From assembly GCA_965364515.1 (NCBI GenBank), contig CBDTXZ010000036.1:1-21613 (forward strand): 21,613 bases of DNA, written 5' to 3'. Positions 6,907-13,865 of the stretch are shown one piece after another. The stretch comes from JAHEDH01 sp965364515 (GTDB lineage: Bacteria; Actinomycetota; Acidimicrobiia; Spongiisociales; ZC4RG35). The number at the start of each line of letters is the position of its first letter. Within the stretch, counting starts at the first letter, position 1. The notes under the pieces were generated by a model, which was not told the origin of the DNA, did no database searches, and saw only the letters and a program-made list of their open reading frames with translations. The position numbers and the translations under genes were made by a program.

Positions 6907-8621
6907 GCGGTGCCCAATCGTTGCTGGTTCGTGTACGGGAAGACCTCGAGTCGATCACCCTCGGCCACGCGCTGTTGCCATTCTCTCCAGGCGGACGCCT
7001 CGAACACATCGCCATGATGCGAACGGAACACATCTCCGAGCCCGCCGGACAGACCGAGGAACGTCTCGAACTCCTCGGGGAACACATCCCCCGGACCCAC
7101 CGAGAACCACGGCTCCGGGGACATGTCGTCGTAGGGGTCGTCACTCACCGGGATCGTCCGGAACGTGCACTCGTCGAGAGTGGTCAGCTCGTCGTAGTCA
7201 TAGAAGACGACCCTGCCGTGACGGGTGACGCCGAAGTTCTTCAACAGCATGTCGCCCGGGAAGATCCCGCTCGCGGCGAGATCCTTGATGGCCTGGCCGT
7301 AATCGACGATCGCCGCCTCGGCGGCGGCTCCGCCGTACTCATGGACATAGAGATCGAGTGGGGTCACCCTGCGTTCGACATATGCGTGGGCGATGTGGAC
7401 CGTGTCGCCAGACTGCACGACCGTCCGCGAGCAGGCCTCGAGCAGCTGGTCCAGGAGGTCGGGGTCGAAGCGGTCGGCGGCGAACGACAGATGCTCGTAC
7501 TCCTGGGCGTCGACCAGCCGCCCGGCCCGGTCGTGGCGGAACACCAGTCGATATCTGTTCATCACACGATCGCGGGTGATCTGTTTCGGGGCGCCGAAGC
7601 GGTCTCTGATCACCTTGAAGACCACATCGAAGCCCGGGAGTGTGAAGACGACCATCACGAGGCCCGGAACGCCCGCAGCCGTCTCGAACCTGTCTTCCGA
7701 CGAATCGAGGTGGGCCATGAGCTCCCGGAACAACTCCGTCTTGCCGTGTTTGTTGAATCCCAGCGAGATGAAGAGCTCTGCCCTGCGCTTCCGGGGCATC
7801 AGGCCCTGGAGATAGGCCACGACTTCGTGTGGATGGTCCACCGCCACGTGGAAGTAGGAGCGGGTGAACGAAAAGAGGATGCTCAACTCGTTCTCGGTCG
7901 TCATCACGGCGTCGATCCGCACCCCTCCCTCGGGGTGCAGCAGCGCAAGTGCGATCGGGGTGGTGCGTTCACCGACGCGCATCTGCCCGACGACGTAGGC
8001 ACCCGAGCCGCGGAAGAAGACGGTGGGCAGGACCTCGATCGAGTCGATCTCCGGCGCCCCCATCTGATCGGCCCGGTCGAGCAGTCGGCCCGCCGCCATC
8101 TCCAGGTCGGCTTCGAGGTCGGCGCAGGCTTCGTCGAGAGCGACGTCTTCCAGCACCGCCCGCAATGCTTCGATCACGTTCTCACCGCGGTACGACGTGA
8201 CGAGTCGACCCACCGGACCCGGTGCGCGATCGGGGTAGTCACTCGAAACGAACTCGATGCGTGGATCGACTCCTACGGTGTCGAAGATCCGACGAGTGAT
8301 CGAGTTGTAGAACGTCTCCGCCAACTCCCAGTCGGGCCGGGTGTTCACTGCGCCCGAGTAGACCGCCCTCATCCCGATCCACACGTCGCGGGCCTCCAGG
8401 CGATCGTCGAGAAGTCTGCGGATGTCGGCTTCCGCCCGTGCGACGAAGGTCGAATAGAGATCGAGACGTTCGACGTGATCAGCAGCGATCGCTTTCCAGT
8501 CCGCAGCGAGAAAGCGATGCCTCGCCCGGCGGGTGACGATCCAGAACCGGTCGATGAGATCGTTCCAGGCCGTCGAGATCACGTGGGCGCCTTCGTTGGC
8601 CAGCCTGGAATCGGAGTACAT
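6903..8621 (-). CDS. aceK: Isocitrate dehydrogenase kinase/phosphatase
   Basis: A 572-residue protein (E. coli AceK is about 578). AceK phosphorylates isocitrate dehydrogenase to shut it off and dephosphorylates it to restore it, steering isocitrate between the TCA cycle and the glyoxylate shunt. Signatures include GFNKHGKTELFRELM, GLVMVVFTLPGFDVVFKVIRD, VERRVTPLDLY, GIFPGDMLLKNFGVTRHGR and VVFYDYDE. Counted from the ATG at 8621, the ATP-binding lysine is K336 and the catalytic aspartates are D457 and D475, the same numbers I recall for E. coli. That supports this start, which has GGAAG ten bases upstream; ATG at 8630 and TTG at 8648 are alternatives. It is the first gene of an apparent operon and overlaps moxR by ATGA. 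No aceA, aceB or icd is in the window. The family is certain; the substrate is inferred. Confidence 0.96.
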   Translation of the reverse strand: MYSDSRLANEGAHVISTAWNDLIDRFWIVTRRARHRFLAADWKAIAADHVERLDLYSTFVARAEADIRRLLDDRLEARDVWIGMRAVYSGAVNTRPDWELAETFYNSITRRIFDTVGVDPRIEFVSSDYPDRAPGPVGRLVTSYRGENVIEALRAVLEDVALDEACADLEADLEMAAGRLLDRADQMGAPEIDSIEVLPTVFFRGSGAYVVGQMRVGERTTPIALALLHPEGGVRIDAVMTTENELSILFSFTRSYFHVAVDHPHEVVAYLQGLMPRKRRAELFISLGFNKHGKTELFRELMAHLDSSEDRFETAAGVPGLVMVVFTLPGFDVVFKVIRDRFGAPKQITRDRVMNRYRLVFRHDRAGRLVDAQEYEHLSFAADRFDPDLLDQLLEACSRTVVQSGDTVHIAHAYVERRVTPLDLYVHEYGGAAAEAAIVDYGQAIKDLAASGIFPGDMLLKNFGVTRHGRVVFYDYDELTTLDECTFRTIPVSDDPYDDMSPEPWFSVGPGDVFPEEFETFLGLSGGLGDVFRSHHGDVFEASAWREWQQRVAEGDRLEVFPYTNQQRLGTA

Positions 8622-8777
8622 CGGGTCCATTCTTCCAGCGTCTGACAATCACGACCGCATCTCGGCTGCGGAAACACACACGAAACAGAAACGTGTGCAG
8701 TCGGCAATGTTCAGTACACCGGCAAGAAAAATCCGAGACATACGTTCTCGACTCCCCTATTGATAACTGGAGGCACA
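8622..8777. promoter_or_regulatory. aceK/amt divergent intergenic region with inverted repeat
   Basis: About 156 bp separate the divergent aceK and amt starts and must carry both promoters. A perfect 6-bp inverted repeat, CACACG (8677-8682) and CGTGTG (8692-8697), flanks a 9-base A-rich spacer. Two GAAAC half-sites, 8671-8675 and 8682-8686, are 11 bp apart. GlnR sites in actinobacteria also use GAAAC half-sites at about one-turn spacing, but the paired GTNAC element is not evident, so GlnR control is only a possibility. A TANNNT-type -10, TACGTT, is at 8741-8746 on the plus strand without a good -35. The GGAGG at 8770-8774 serves amt. Confidence 0.4.
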
Positions 8778-10109
8778 ATGCGGAAGCGTTTGCTGGCGCT
8801 TGGCGGAATCTCCGCCCTTGCGCTGTTCGGACCGCTTGCGGGAACAGCCATGGCACAAGAGGTCGAGGAGGTCGCGGCAGCGGTCGACGACGTCTGGGTC
8901 GTGGTCGCGGGAATCCTGGTCATGTTCATGCAGCCGGGGTTCGCCCTGGTCGAGGCCGGGTTCACACGTGCGAAGAACACCGCCAACATCGTGATGAAGA
9001 ACTTCATGGACTTCTCGGTTGGCGCCATCACCTATTGGGCCTTCGGGTTTGCGCTGGCATACGGTGGCACGTCGGTTGGCGGCTTCTTTGCAACCGGTGA
9101 GTGGTTCTTCTCCAACCCTGACCGATCGGTCGAGTGGTTCTTCCAGGTCGTGTTCGCCGCGACGGCAGCCACGATCGTCTCGGGAGCGATGGCCGAACGC
9201 ACCAAGTTCTCCTCCTATCTGATCTACACACCCTTCATCACCGGCATCATCTACCCAATCGTCACCCACTGGCAGTGGAGCGGTGATGGCTGGCTGAGCG
9301 ACCTCGGCTTCCTCGACTTCGCCGGCTCCGGCCTCGTCCACCTGACCGGTGGCGTCGCCGCTCTCGCCGGCGTCATGGTGCTCGGACCCCGGATCGGGAA
9401 GTACGACGAAAACGGGAAGCCGCAGACCATCCCCGGCCACTCGCTCCTCATGGGCTCGTTGGGTGTGTTCATCCTCTGGTTCGGCTGGTACGGCTTCAAC
9501 GCCGGTTCCACCCTGGCTGCGGTCGGCGCCGACTTCGCCTCGGTTGCCGTGACGACGACGCTGTCTGCTGCGGCCGGCGCGATGGGCGCCATGGCCATCT
9601 CGTGGATGAACAAGGGATTCGGCAAGCCCGACCCCGGCATGACCCTGAACGGTGCACTCGGCGGTCTCGTCGGTATCACCGCCGGTCCGGACGTCATCGC
9701 AAACGGATGGGCGATCGTGGTGGGCCTCATCGCCGGTGCGATCATCGTCTACGGAATCCAGGCGATCGAGCGTGCTGGAATCGACGACCCGGTCGGCGCC
9801 ATCGCCGTCCACGGTCTCTGCGGCATCTGGGGCGTCCTCGCAGTCGGCATCTTCGGAACCGACATCGGACTCCTCACCGGTGGCGGATTCGCACAGCTCG
9901 GCTATCAGATCGTCGGCGTGCTTGCGATCATCGCATGGGTGTTCGTGACTTCGAGCATCGTGTTCCGTGTGATCCACGCGACCGTCGGCCTTCGGGTCAC
10001 GGCCGAAGAAGAGCTCGCAGGACTCGACAGGATCGAGCACGGCGCCTCCGCCTATCCCGAGTTCATGGAGCAGATCGCTCCGCCGGAGCAACTCGACCCG
10101 ATCTCCTGA
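8778..10109 (+). CDS. amt: Ammonium transporter (Amt/Mep/Rh family)
   Basis: A 443-residue inner-membrane channel for ammonium uptake. The N-terminus (MRKRLLALGG...) looks like a cleavable signal peptide with a likely cut after AMA (residue 26), as in some other Amt proteins. Family marks are ALVEAGFTRAKNTANIVMKN (about 57-76), the first pore histidine in GSGLVHLTGG (H188), the second in GAIAVHGLCGIWG (H345), and the conserved cytoplasmic tail GLRVTAEEELAGLDRIEHG. The ATG at 8778 is chosen because GGAGG lies just upstream; an in-frame TTG at 8760 would put the ribosome-binding site inside the gene. It is the only complete plus-strand gene in the window. A strong terminator closes it as a single-gene unit, so the PII gene glnK that often follows amt is not here. 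Confidence 0.96.
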   Translation: MRKRLLALGGISALALFGPLAGTAMAQEVEEVAAAVDDVWVVVAGILVMFMQPGFALVEAGFTRAKNTANIVMKNFMDFSVGAITYWAFGFALAYGGTSVGGFFATGEWFFSNPDRSVEWFFQVVFAATAATIVSGAMAERTKFSSYLIYTPFITGIIYPIVTHWQWSGDGWLSDLGFLDFAGSGLVHLTGGVAALAGVMVLGPRIGKYDENGKPQTIPGHSLLMGSLGVFILWFGWYGFNAGSTLAAVGADFASVAVTTTLSAAAGAMGAMAISWMNKGFGKPDPGMTLNGALGGLVGITAGPDVIANGWAIVVGLIAGAIIVYGIQAIERAGIDDPVGAIAVHGLCGIWGVLAVGIFGTDIGLLTGGGFAQLGYQIVGVLAIIAWVFVTSSIVFRVIHATVGLRVTAEEELAGLDRIEHGASAYPEFMEQIAPPEQLDPIS

Positions 10110-10127
10110 CGGCGACAACTCAGGAAC

Positions 10128-10162
10128 AGAGGGCCGGATCCGATGGGTCCGGCCCTCTTTTT
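10128..10162 (+). terminator. Rho-independent terminator after amt
   Basis: An 11-bp perfect stem (AGAGGGCCGGA at 10128-10138 with TCCGGCCCTCT at 10148-10158), a 9-base loop and a run of five T (10158-10162), 18 bases after the amt stop. It also lies just beyond the convergent cytidine deaminase gene, but on that strand the T-run is missing, so it is mainly an amt terminator. Confidence 0.93.
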
Positions 10163-10180
10163 GTGTCGCAGCCGTCGACG

Positions 10181-10585
10181 TCAAGCGCTCTTGTGCGGGC
10201 CTCGGGGCAGCAGCTCGGCGATCGTCGTGAGTGAGAGCACACCGTCGGGGTCTGCAGCCGCAACCTGAACGCCGGGACCGCCGAGCTCGAGCGCGACCTG
10301 ACAACAAGCCCCACACGGCATCGTGATCTCGCCGTCGGTTCGTTGCGAGACCAGCGCGAGACCGGCGATCTGGCCTGCGCCGGCGGTGACCGCCGCGAAC
10401 ATGGCAACTCGTTCCGCGCACATGGCGAGTCCGAGCGAGACGTTCTCGACGAGCGAGCCCGGATGAAGCCTCCCGTCCGACCCGAGCGCCGCTGCGCCCA
10501 TCAGGAAACCGGAATACGGCGCATAGGCGAACTGTCTGGCATCGGCTGCACGAGCGACGAGCGCATCGATGTCGATCGGGTTCAT
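10181..10585 (-). CDS. cdd: Cytidine deaminase
   Basis: A 134-residue zinc enzyme that deaminates cytidine and deoxycytidine to uridine forms in pyrimidine salvage. The length matches the homotetrameric bacterial type. YAPYSGFLMGAA (21-32) is the substrate-binding segment. MCAERVAMF carries zinc ligand C56 and catalytic E58, and PCGACCQ carries zinc ligands C91 and C94. The ATG at 10585 has GGAGAGG a few bases upstream; the open frame continues back into the tRNA gene, but that part is not coding. The gene lies 48 bp downstream of tRNA-Leu on the same strand and converges on amt. Confidence 0.94.
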   Translation of the reverse strand: MNPIDIDALVARAADARQFAYAPYSGFLMGAAALGSDGRLHPGSLVENVSLGLAMCAERVAMFAAVTAGAGQIAGLALVSQRTDGEITMPCGACCQVALELGGPGVQVAAADPDGVLSLTTIAELLPRGPHKSA

Positions 10586-10633
10586 CGCCTCTCCTTCCAC
10601 ATGTCCTCGAAGCGGGGATCGCTCCCCCGACTG

Positions 10634-10716
10634 TGCCCGGGGTGGGATTCGAACCCACACTGCCTTGCGGCCCTCGTGTTTAAGACGAGTGCGTCGACCA
10701 GTTGCGCCACCCGGGC
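10634..10716 (-). tRNA. tRNA-Leu (anticodon UAA)
   Basis: An 83-nt class II tRNA. The acceptor stem GCCCGGG/CCCGGGC is perfect and followed by discriminator A73 at 10634. The D-stem is GCG/CGC, the anticodon stem CTCGT/ACGAG has loop CTTAAAC (anticodon TAA, decoding UUA), the long variable arm pairs GCC/GGC, and the T-arm is GTGGG TTCGAAT CCCAC. CCA is not encoded. UUA is expected to be rare in such GC-rich DNA. It lies between ppx and cdd on the same strand. Confidence 0.95.
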
Positions 10717-10750
10717 AGGGCCGAAATCAGGCTACATCTCGTTCCGCCGG

Positions 10751-11626
10751 TCATCGGCCCTGATGTACCAACGCGTCCAAGAGGTCCGACTCGGACACGG
10801 TGACCTCTGCGATGTCGAATCGGCGCATCGCCTCTCGGGCGATCATGGCGCCGCCCAGGATCACCCGAGCGCGTTTCGGATGAAGTCCGGGCAGCTGGGC
10901 CGTCTCTTCGAACCCGGTTGCGGCGAGGGTGATGACCAATCGATCCAGCTCGAGCCTGCTGACGGTGACCCCGTGCATCTCTCCCACGACATACTCGCCC
11001 CGAAGGAGACCGGCGATGCTCGTCCAGGTTCCGGCCACCCCGACCATCCAATACCCCACGTCGGGCTCGGGATGGGCGAGCAGCGCCTCCTGGATCGCCC
11101 GGGACGCCGAGATCAACTGGCCGAAGCCGACCGGCCGCTCGGTCAGGAGCCGGTCGGTGATCCGGACAGAACCGATTCGGCTCGAGATCGCACGGATCGG
11201 GTCGACGAATTCGGTGCTTCCACCTCCGATGTCGACGACCACGGGTGTCCTGCCGGCCGGCGGCTCGAGCCGTGACATGGCGCCGGAGAATGCGAGCCTG
11301 GCCTCCTCCTCTCCCCCGATCACCTCAGGGGGGTGACCGAGCGCCTGTGCGGCTCGATCGATGAACTCGGCACCGTTCGAGGCGTCCCTGCTGGCGGCGG
11401 TCGCAACCACGCGGACGGCGTCACACCTCCGCTCTGCGATGATGCGGCCGAACTCGGCGAGCACGGAGATGGTGCGCTCGACCTCCTCGTCTCCGAGGGC
11501 GCCGGTTGCATCGAGCCCGGTTCCGAGGCCTGTGATCTCAACCCTTCTCTCCAGAGTCGCGCCGCCGGCATCGACGACGAGCAGCCGCATGGTGTTGGTT
11601 CCGATGTCCACTCCAGCGCGGCTCAT
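10751..11626 (-). CDS. ppx: Ppx/GppA-family exopolyphosphatase / pppGpp phosphohydrolase
   Basis: A 291-residue protein of the ASKHA fold. Members release phosphate from polyphosphate ends or convert pppGpp to ppGpp; sequence alone does not separate the two. The motifs are VDIGTNTMRLLV (6-17, phosphate-1 loop), VVATAASRDASN (73-84), the conserved glutamates in GGEEEARLAFSGA (104-116), and VVVDIGGGSTEF (129-140, phosphate-2 loop). It is short like the two-domain actinobacterial proteins and lacks the C-terminal HD-like domains of E. coli Ppx. The ATG at 11626 overlaps the DUF501 stop by ATGA and has GGAGGAG five bases upstream. It is the last gene of the eno-ftsB-DUF501-ppx set. Confidence 0.93.
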   Translation of the reverse strand: MSRAGVDIGTNTMRLLVVDAGGATLERRVEITGLGTGLDATGALGDEEVERTISVLAEFGRIIAERRCDAVRVVATAASRDASNGAEFIDRAAQALGHPPEVIGGEEEARLAFSGAMSRLEPPAGRTPVVVDIGGGSTEFVDPIRAISSRIGSVRITDRLLTERPVGFGQLISASRAIQEALLAHPEPDVGYWMVGVAGTWTSIAGLLRGEYVVGEMHGVTVSRLELDRLVITLAATGFEETAQLPGLHPKRARVILGGAMIAREAMRRFDIAEVTVSESDLLDALVHQGR

Positions 11627-12135
11627 TCCGGCTCCTCCCACAGTGGGCTTCTGTCGCCGTCGACCACGCAGGGCACCGTGCAGTTGAGAGGCTCGACCCA
11701 GCCAGCGACCACGTCGCCGACGGGATTCTCGTTTCCTGCGGCCGTGTCCGCATAGTGCGCATGAAGGCACTTGATTCCATGCTCCAGGCCCGCCACGCCG
11801 CCGCTGGGAGCAGGGCCCTCATGATCTTCGGGAATCAAGGCATCTCGCTCGGTGCCATACCGCAGATGGGCAGCCTGCAGCGCGGAGTCGAACGAGCGGT
11901 CACTCTGACGCTTCGCCTCCATCCGCCTCACGCCGCCGATCGACTCGAGTCTTCCGATTCGCTTGGAGGCGAGCGGACAGGTGAGCCAGTATCGAGTCGG
12001 AAACGGCGTGCCGTCTTCGAGAATGGGCGCCACTGCGGCAACCACAGGCAACCCGAGTTGGCACCGTGCTGCGACGGTCGGGGCGCCACGAAGCGGGCGA
12101 CCGATCTGCGCCTGCATGATGTCCAGGTCGGTCAC
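11623..12135 (-). CDS. DUF501 family protein
   Basis: A 170-residue soluble protein whose function is not known. The N-terminal part (IMQAQIGRPLRGAPTVAARC, then PFPTRYWLTCP at about 45-55) and the C-terminal GLEHGIKCLHAHYAD (about 116-130) are the conserved blocks I associate with DUF501. Several cysteines and histidines (RC, TCP, KCLHAHY) could bind a metal, but that is inference. In actinobacteria it is typically encoded between the divIC/ftsB-like gene and ppx, exactly as here. The GTG start at 12135 overlaps the ftsB stop as GTGA, and its own stop overlaps the ppx start, so all three are translationally coupled. Confidence 0.88.
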   Translation of the reverse strand: MTDLDIMQAQIGRPLRGAPTVAARCQLGLPVVAAVAPILEDGTPFPTRYWLTCPLASKRIGRLESIGGVRRMEAKRQSDRSFDSALQAAHLRYGTERDALIPEDHEGPAPSGGVAGLEHGIKCLHAHYADTAAGNENPVGDVVAGWVEPLNCTVPCVVDGDRSPLWEEPE

Positions 12136-12530
12136 TTCGAGACCAGGTCTGCTCCGGTCACGTAGGCCCAGAGCTTCGCCAGGAACGAAGGCTCACTGGG
12201 TTTCACCGTCGTCTCCGACGTCGTCGACACGGCCATCTCGGGCTCGGGCTCCGGCTCGATCACCACGTAGGCGGTCTCACCGGGGCGCACGTAGCCGAGC
12301 TTCTCGCGGGCGATCCGTTCGATCTCGATGGGAGTCTCCAGTGCTGCCACCTGCTGGGTGAGCGTTGCGTTCTCGGCGACCAGGGCAGCGAGATGGTCCC
12401 GAGCGAGGCCGATGTCGGAACGTTGATCGACCACCTGGCGGAACGGGATCACGTTGGTCAGGATCGCCAGAAGCACGACCGCAACCGCAGCGACGACGAG
12501 GGTGACCGCCGGACGTCGGACCGAGATCAT
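12132..12530 (-). CDS. Septum formation initiator (FtsB/DivIC-like)
   Basis: A 132-residue bitopic membrane protein. A short basic N-terminus (MISVRRPAV) precedes one membrane span (about 8-28). A heptad-rich coiled-coil region follows (about 36-70, QRSDIGLARDHLAALVAENATLTQQVAALE), then IERIAREKLGYVRPGE (about 74-89), the FtsB/DivIC-type motif. These proteins pair with FtsL and FtsQ in the divisome. The C-terminal tail is unusual: an EPEPEPE stretch, a Ser/Thr-rich linker and a final hydrophobic FLAKLWAYVTG patch. The ATG at 12530 overlaps the eno stop as ATGA with GGAG suitably placed; an in-frame TTG at 12554 lies inside eno and is less likely. FtsB and DivIC cannot be told apart here. Confidence 0.9.
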   Translation of the reverse strand: MISVRRPAVTLVVAAVAVVLLAILTNVIPFRQVVDQRSDIGLARDHLAALVAENATLTQQVAALETPIEIERIAREKLGYVRPGETAYVVIEPEPEPEMAVSTTSETTVKPSEPSFLAKLWAYVTGADLVSK

Positions 12531-13804
12531 CGTTGTCTCCGGAACGGCGCCCAACCGGCGTAGCGCGCAGAGTCGCCGAGCGCCTCCTCGATGCGCAGCA
12601 ACTGGTTGTATTTGGCGGTCCGCTCCCCGCGCGCCGGGGCCCCGGTCTTGATCTGGCCCGCATTCGTGGCGACTGCGAGGTGCGCGATGAACGAATCCTC
12701 GGTCTCGCCGGAGCGATGGCTCACCATCCGCCCGAAGGCTGCTCCCTCCGCGGTCTGCATGGTGTGCAGCGTCTCTGAAAGGGAGCCGATCTGATTGACC
12801 TTGATGAGAATGGCGTTGGCGGCCTTCTCGGCGATGCCTCGGCGCAGGATCTTCTCGTTGGTGACGAACAGGTCGTCGCCGACCAGCTGAGTCCTCGATC
12901 CGACCTCGGCGGTGAGCCGAACCCAGCCGTCCCAGTCGCCCTCGTCCATGCCGTCCTCGACCGAGACCAGCGGGAACTCGTCGATGAGCTCTGCGAGATA
13001 GGCGACCATCTCCTCAGAGGAGAGCTCACGCCCCTCCAGCTGATAGCTGCCTTCGCGATAGATCTCAGAGGCGGCGACGTCGAGCGCGAGCGCGACCTCC
13101 TCGCCTGGCTTGTAGCCGGCGGATTCGATCGCCTCGAACAGCAACTCCAGCGCCGCACGGTTGGTCGGCAGGTTCGGAGCGAAACCGCCTTCATCGCCGA
13201 CGTTCGTTGCGAGGCCGCGCCCTGCCAGGACCTTCTTGAGCGCGTGATACACCTCGACACCGGCGGTGAACGCCTCCCGGAACGAAGCAAAGCCTCCGGG
13301 CACGAGCATGAATTCCTGGATGTCGACGGAGTTGGCCGCATGGGCTCCGCCGTTCAAGACGTTCAGGCACGGCACCGGGAGCGTGCGGGCAGCCGGTCCA
13401 CCGAGATATCGGTAGAGCGGGAGTCCGGTGCCGGCAGCGGCTGCCCGTGCCGCTGCGAGCGATACCGAGAGGATGGCGTTCGCACCCAGCTCGCCTTTGT
13501 TGGGTGTGCCGTCGAGATCGATCATGATCTGATCGATCTGCTCCTGACGGGTGGCATCGACACCCAGCAGCTTCGGTGTGATGACGTCGCGGACGTTCTC
13601 GACAGCCTGCGAAACCCCTTTGCCGCCAAAGCGGTCTCCGCCGTCTCGAAGCTCTACGGCTTCGAGTGCCCCCGTCGACGCACCACTCGGAACCGCCGCC
13701 CGACCGAACGCACCGCCAGCGAGGTGGACGTCGGCCTCAACGGTGGGGTTCCCACGGCTGTCGAGGATCTCACGGGCTCGAATGTCGACGATCTCGGTGG
13801 ACAT
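12527..13804 (-). CDS. eno: Enolase (phosphopyruvate hydratase)
   Basis: A 425-residue cytoplasmic glycolytic enzyme interconverting 2-phosphoglycerate and phosphoenolpyruvate. The length is normal and the catalytic set is complete: E205 in NVGDEGGFAP, magnesium ligands D242, E283 and D310, and K335 in ILIKVNQIGSLSE. The family signature region around MVSHRSGETED is at 360-370 and the substrate loop PSGASTGALEA at 39-49. ATG at 13804 is preceded by GAGGGA five bases away. It is the first gene of a four-gene set (eno, ftsB-like, DUF501, ppx) joined by 4-base overlaps. The 61-bp leader upstream can fold in alternative ways (13805-13865). Confidence 0.98.
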   Translation of the reverse strand: MSTEIVDIRAREILDSRGNPTVEADVHLAGGAFGRAAVPSGASTGALEAVELRDGGDRFGGKGVSQAVENVRDVITPKLLGVDATRQEQIDQIMIDLDGTPNKGELGANAILSVSLAAARAAAAGTGLPLYRYLGGPAARTLPVPCLNVLNGGAHAANSVDIQEFMLVPGGFASFREAFTAGVEVYHALKKVLAGRGLATNVGDEGGFAPNLPTNRAALELLFEAIESAGYKPGEEVALALDVAASEIYREGSYQLEGRELSSEEMVAYLAELIDEFPLVSVEDGMDEGDWDGWVRLTAEVGSRTQLVGDDLFVTNEKILRRGIAEKAANAILIKVNQIGSLSETLHTMQTAEGAAFGRMVSHRSGETEDSFIAHLAVATNAGQIKTGAPARGERTAKYNQLLRIEEALGDSARYAGWAPFRRQR

Positions 13805-13865
13805 AACGATCCCTCTCTGTGTGATCCCTTGAAACTAGCAGCAGGCGTCGAGGGATCGGCTCAAC
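13805..13865 (-). promoter_or_regulatory. eno leader with mutually exclusive hairpins
   Basis: On the minus strand GATCCCT (13857-13851) can pair perfectly with either of two copies of its complement AGGGATC, at 13829-13823 or 13814-13808. The second copy forms the eno ribosome-binding site, so one fold would hide it and the other would free it. A possible -10, TAGTTT, is at 13837-13832 with no convincing -35, so the leader may also be transcribed from mazG. Confidence 0.4.

Noticed and set aside
6921..8645. A 574-codon open frame on the plus strand, antisense to almost all of aceK
   Set aside because: It follows from GC-rich wobble positions of aceK; its translation is rich in Arg, Asp, Glu and His with no recognisable family, and AceK motifs on the other strand are unmistakable.
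8757..10658. A 633-codon open frame on the minus strand covering amt, the terminator, cdd and part of the tRNA
   Set aside because: It would run through a strong terminator and a tRNA and is antisense to a clear Amt protein; the product is low-complexity Asp/Glu/Arg/Gly-rich, typical of a shadow frame.
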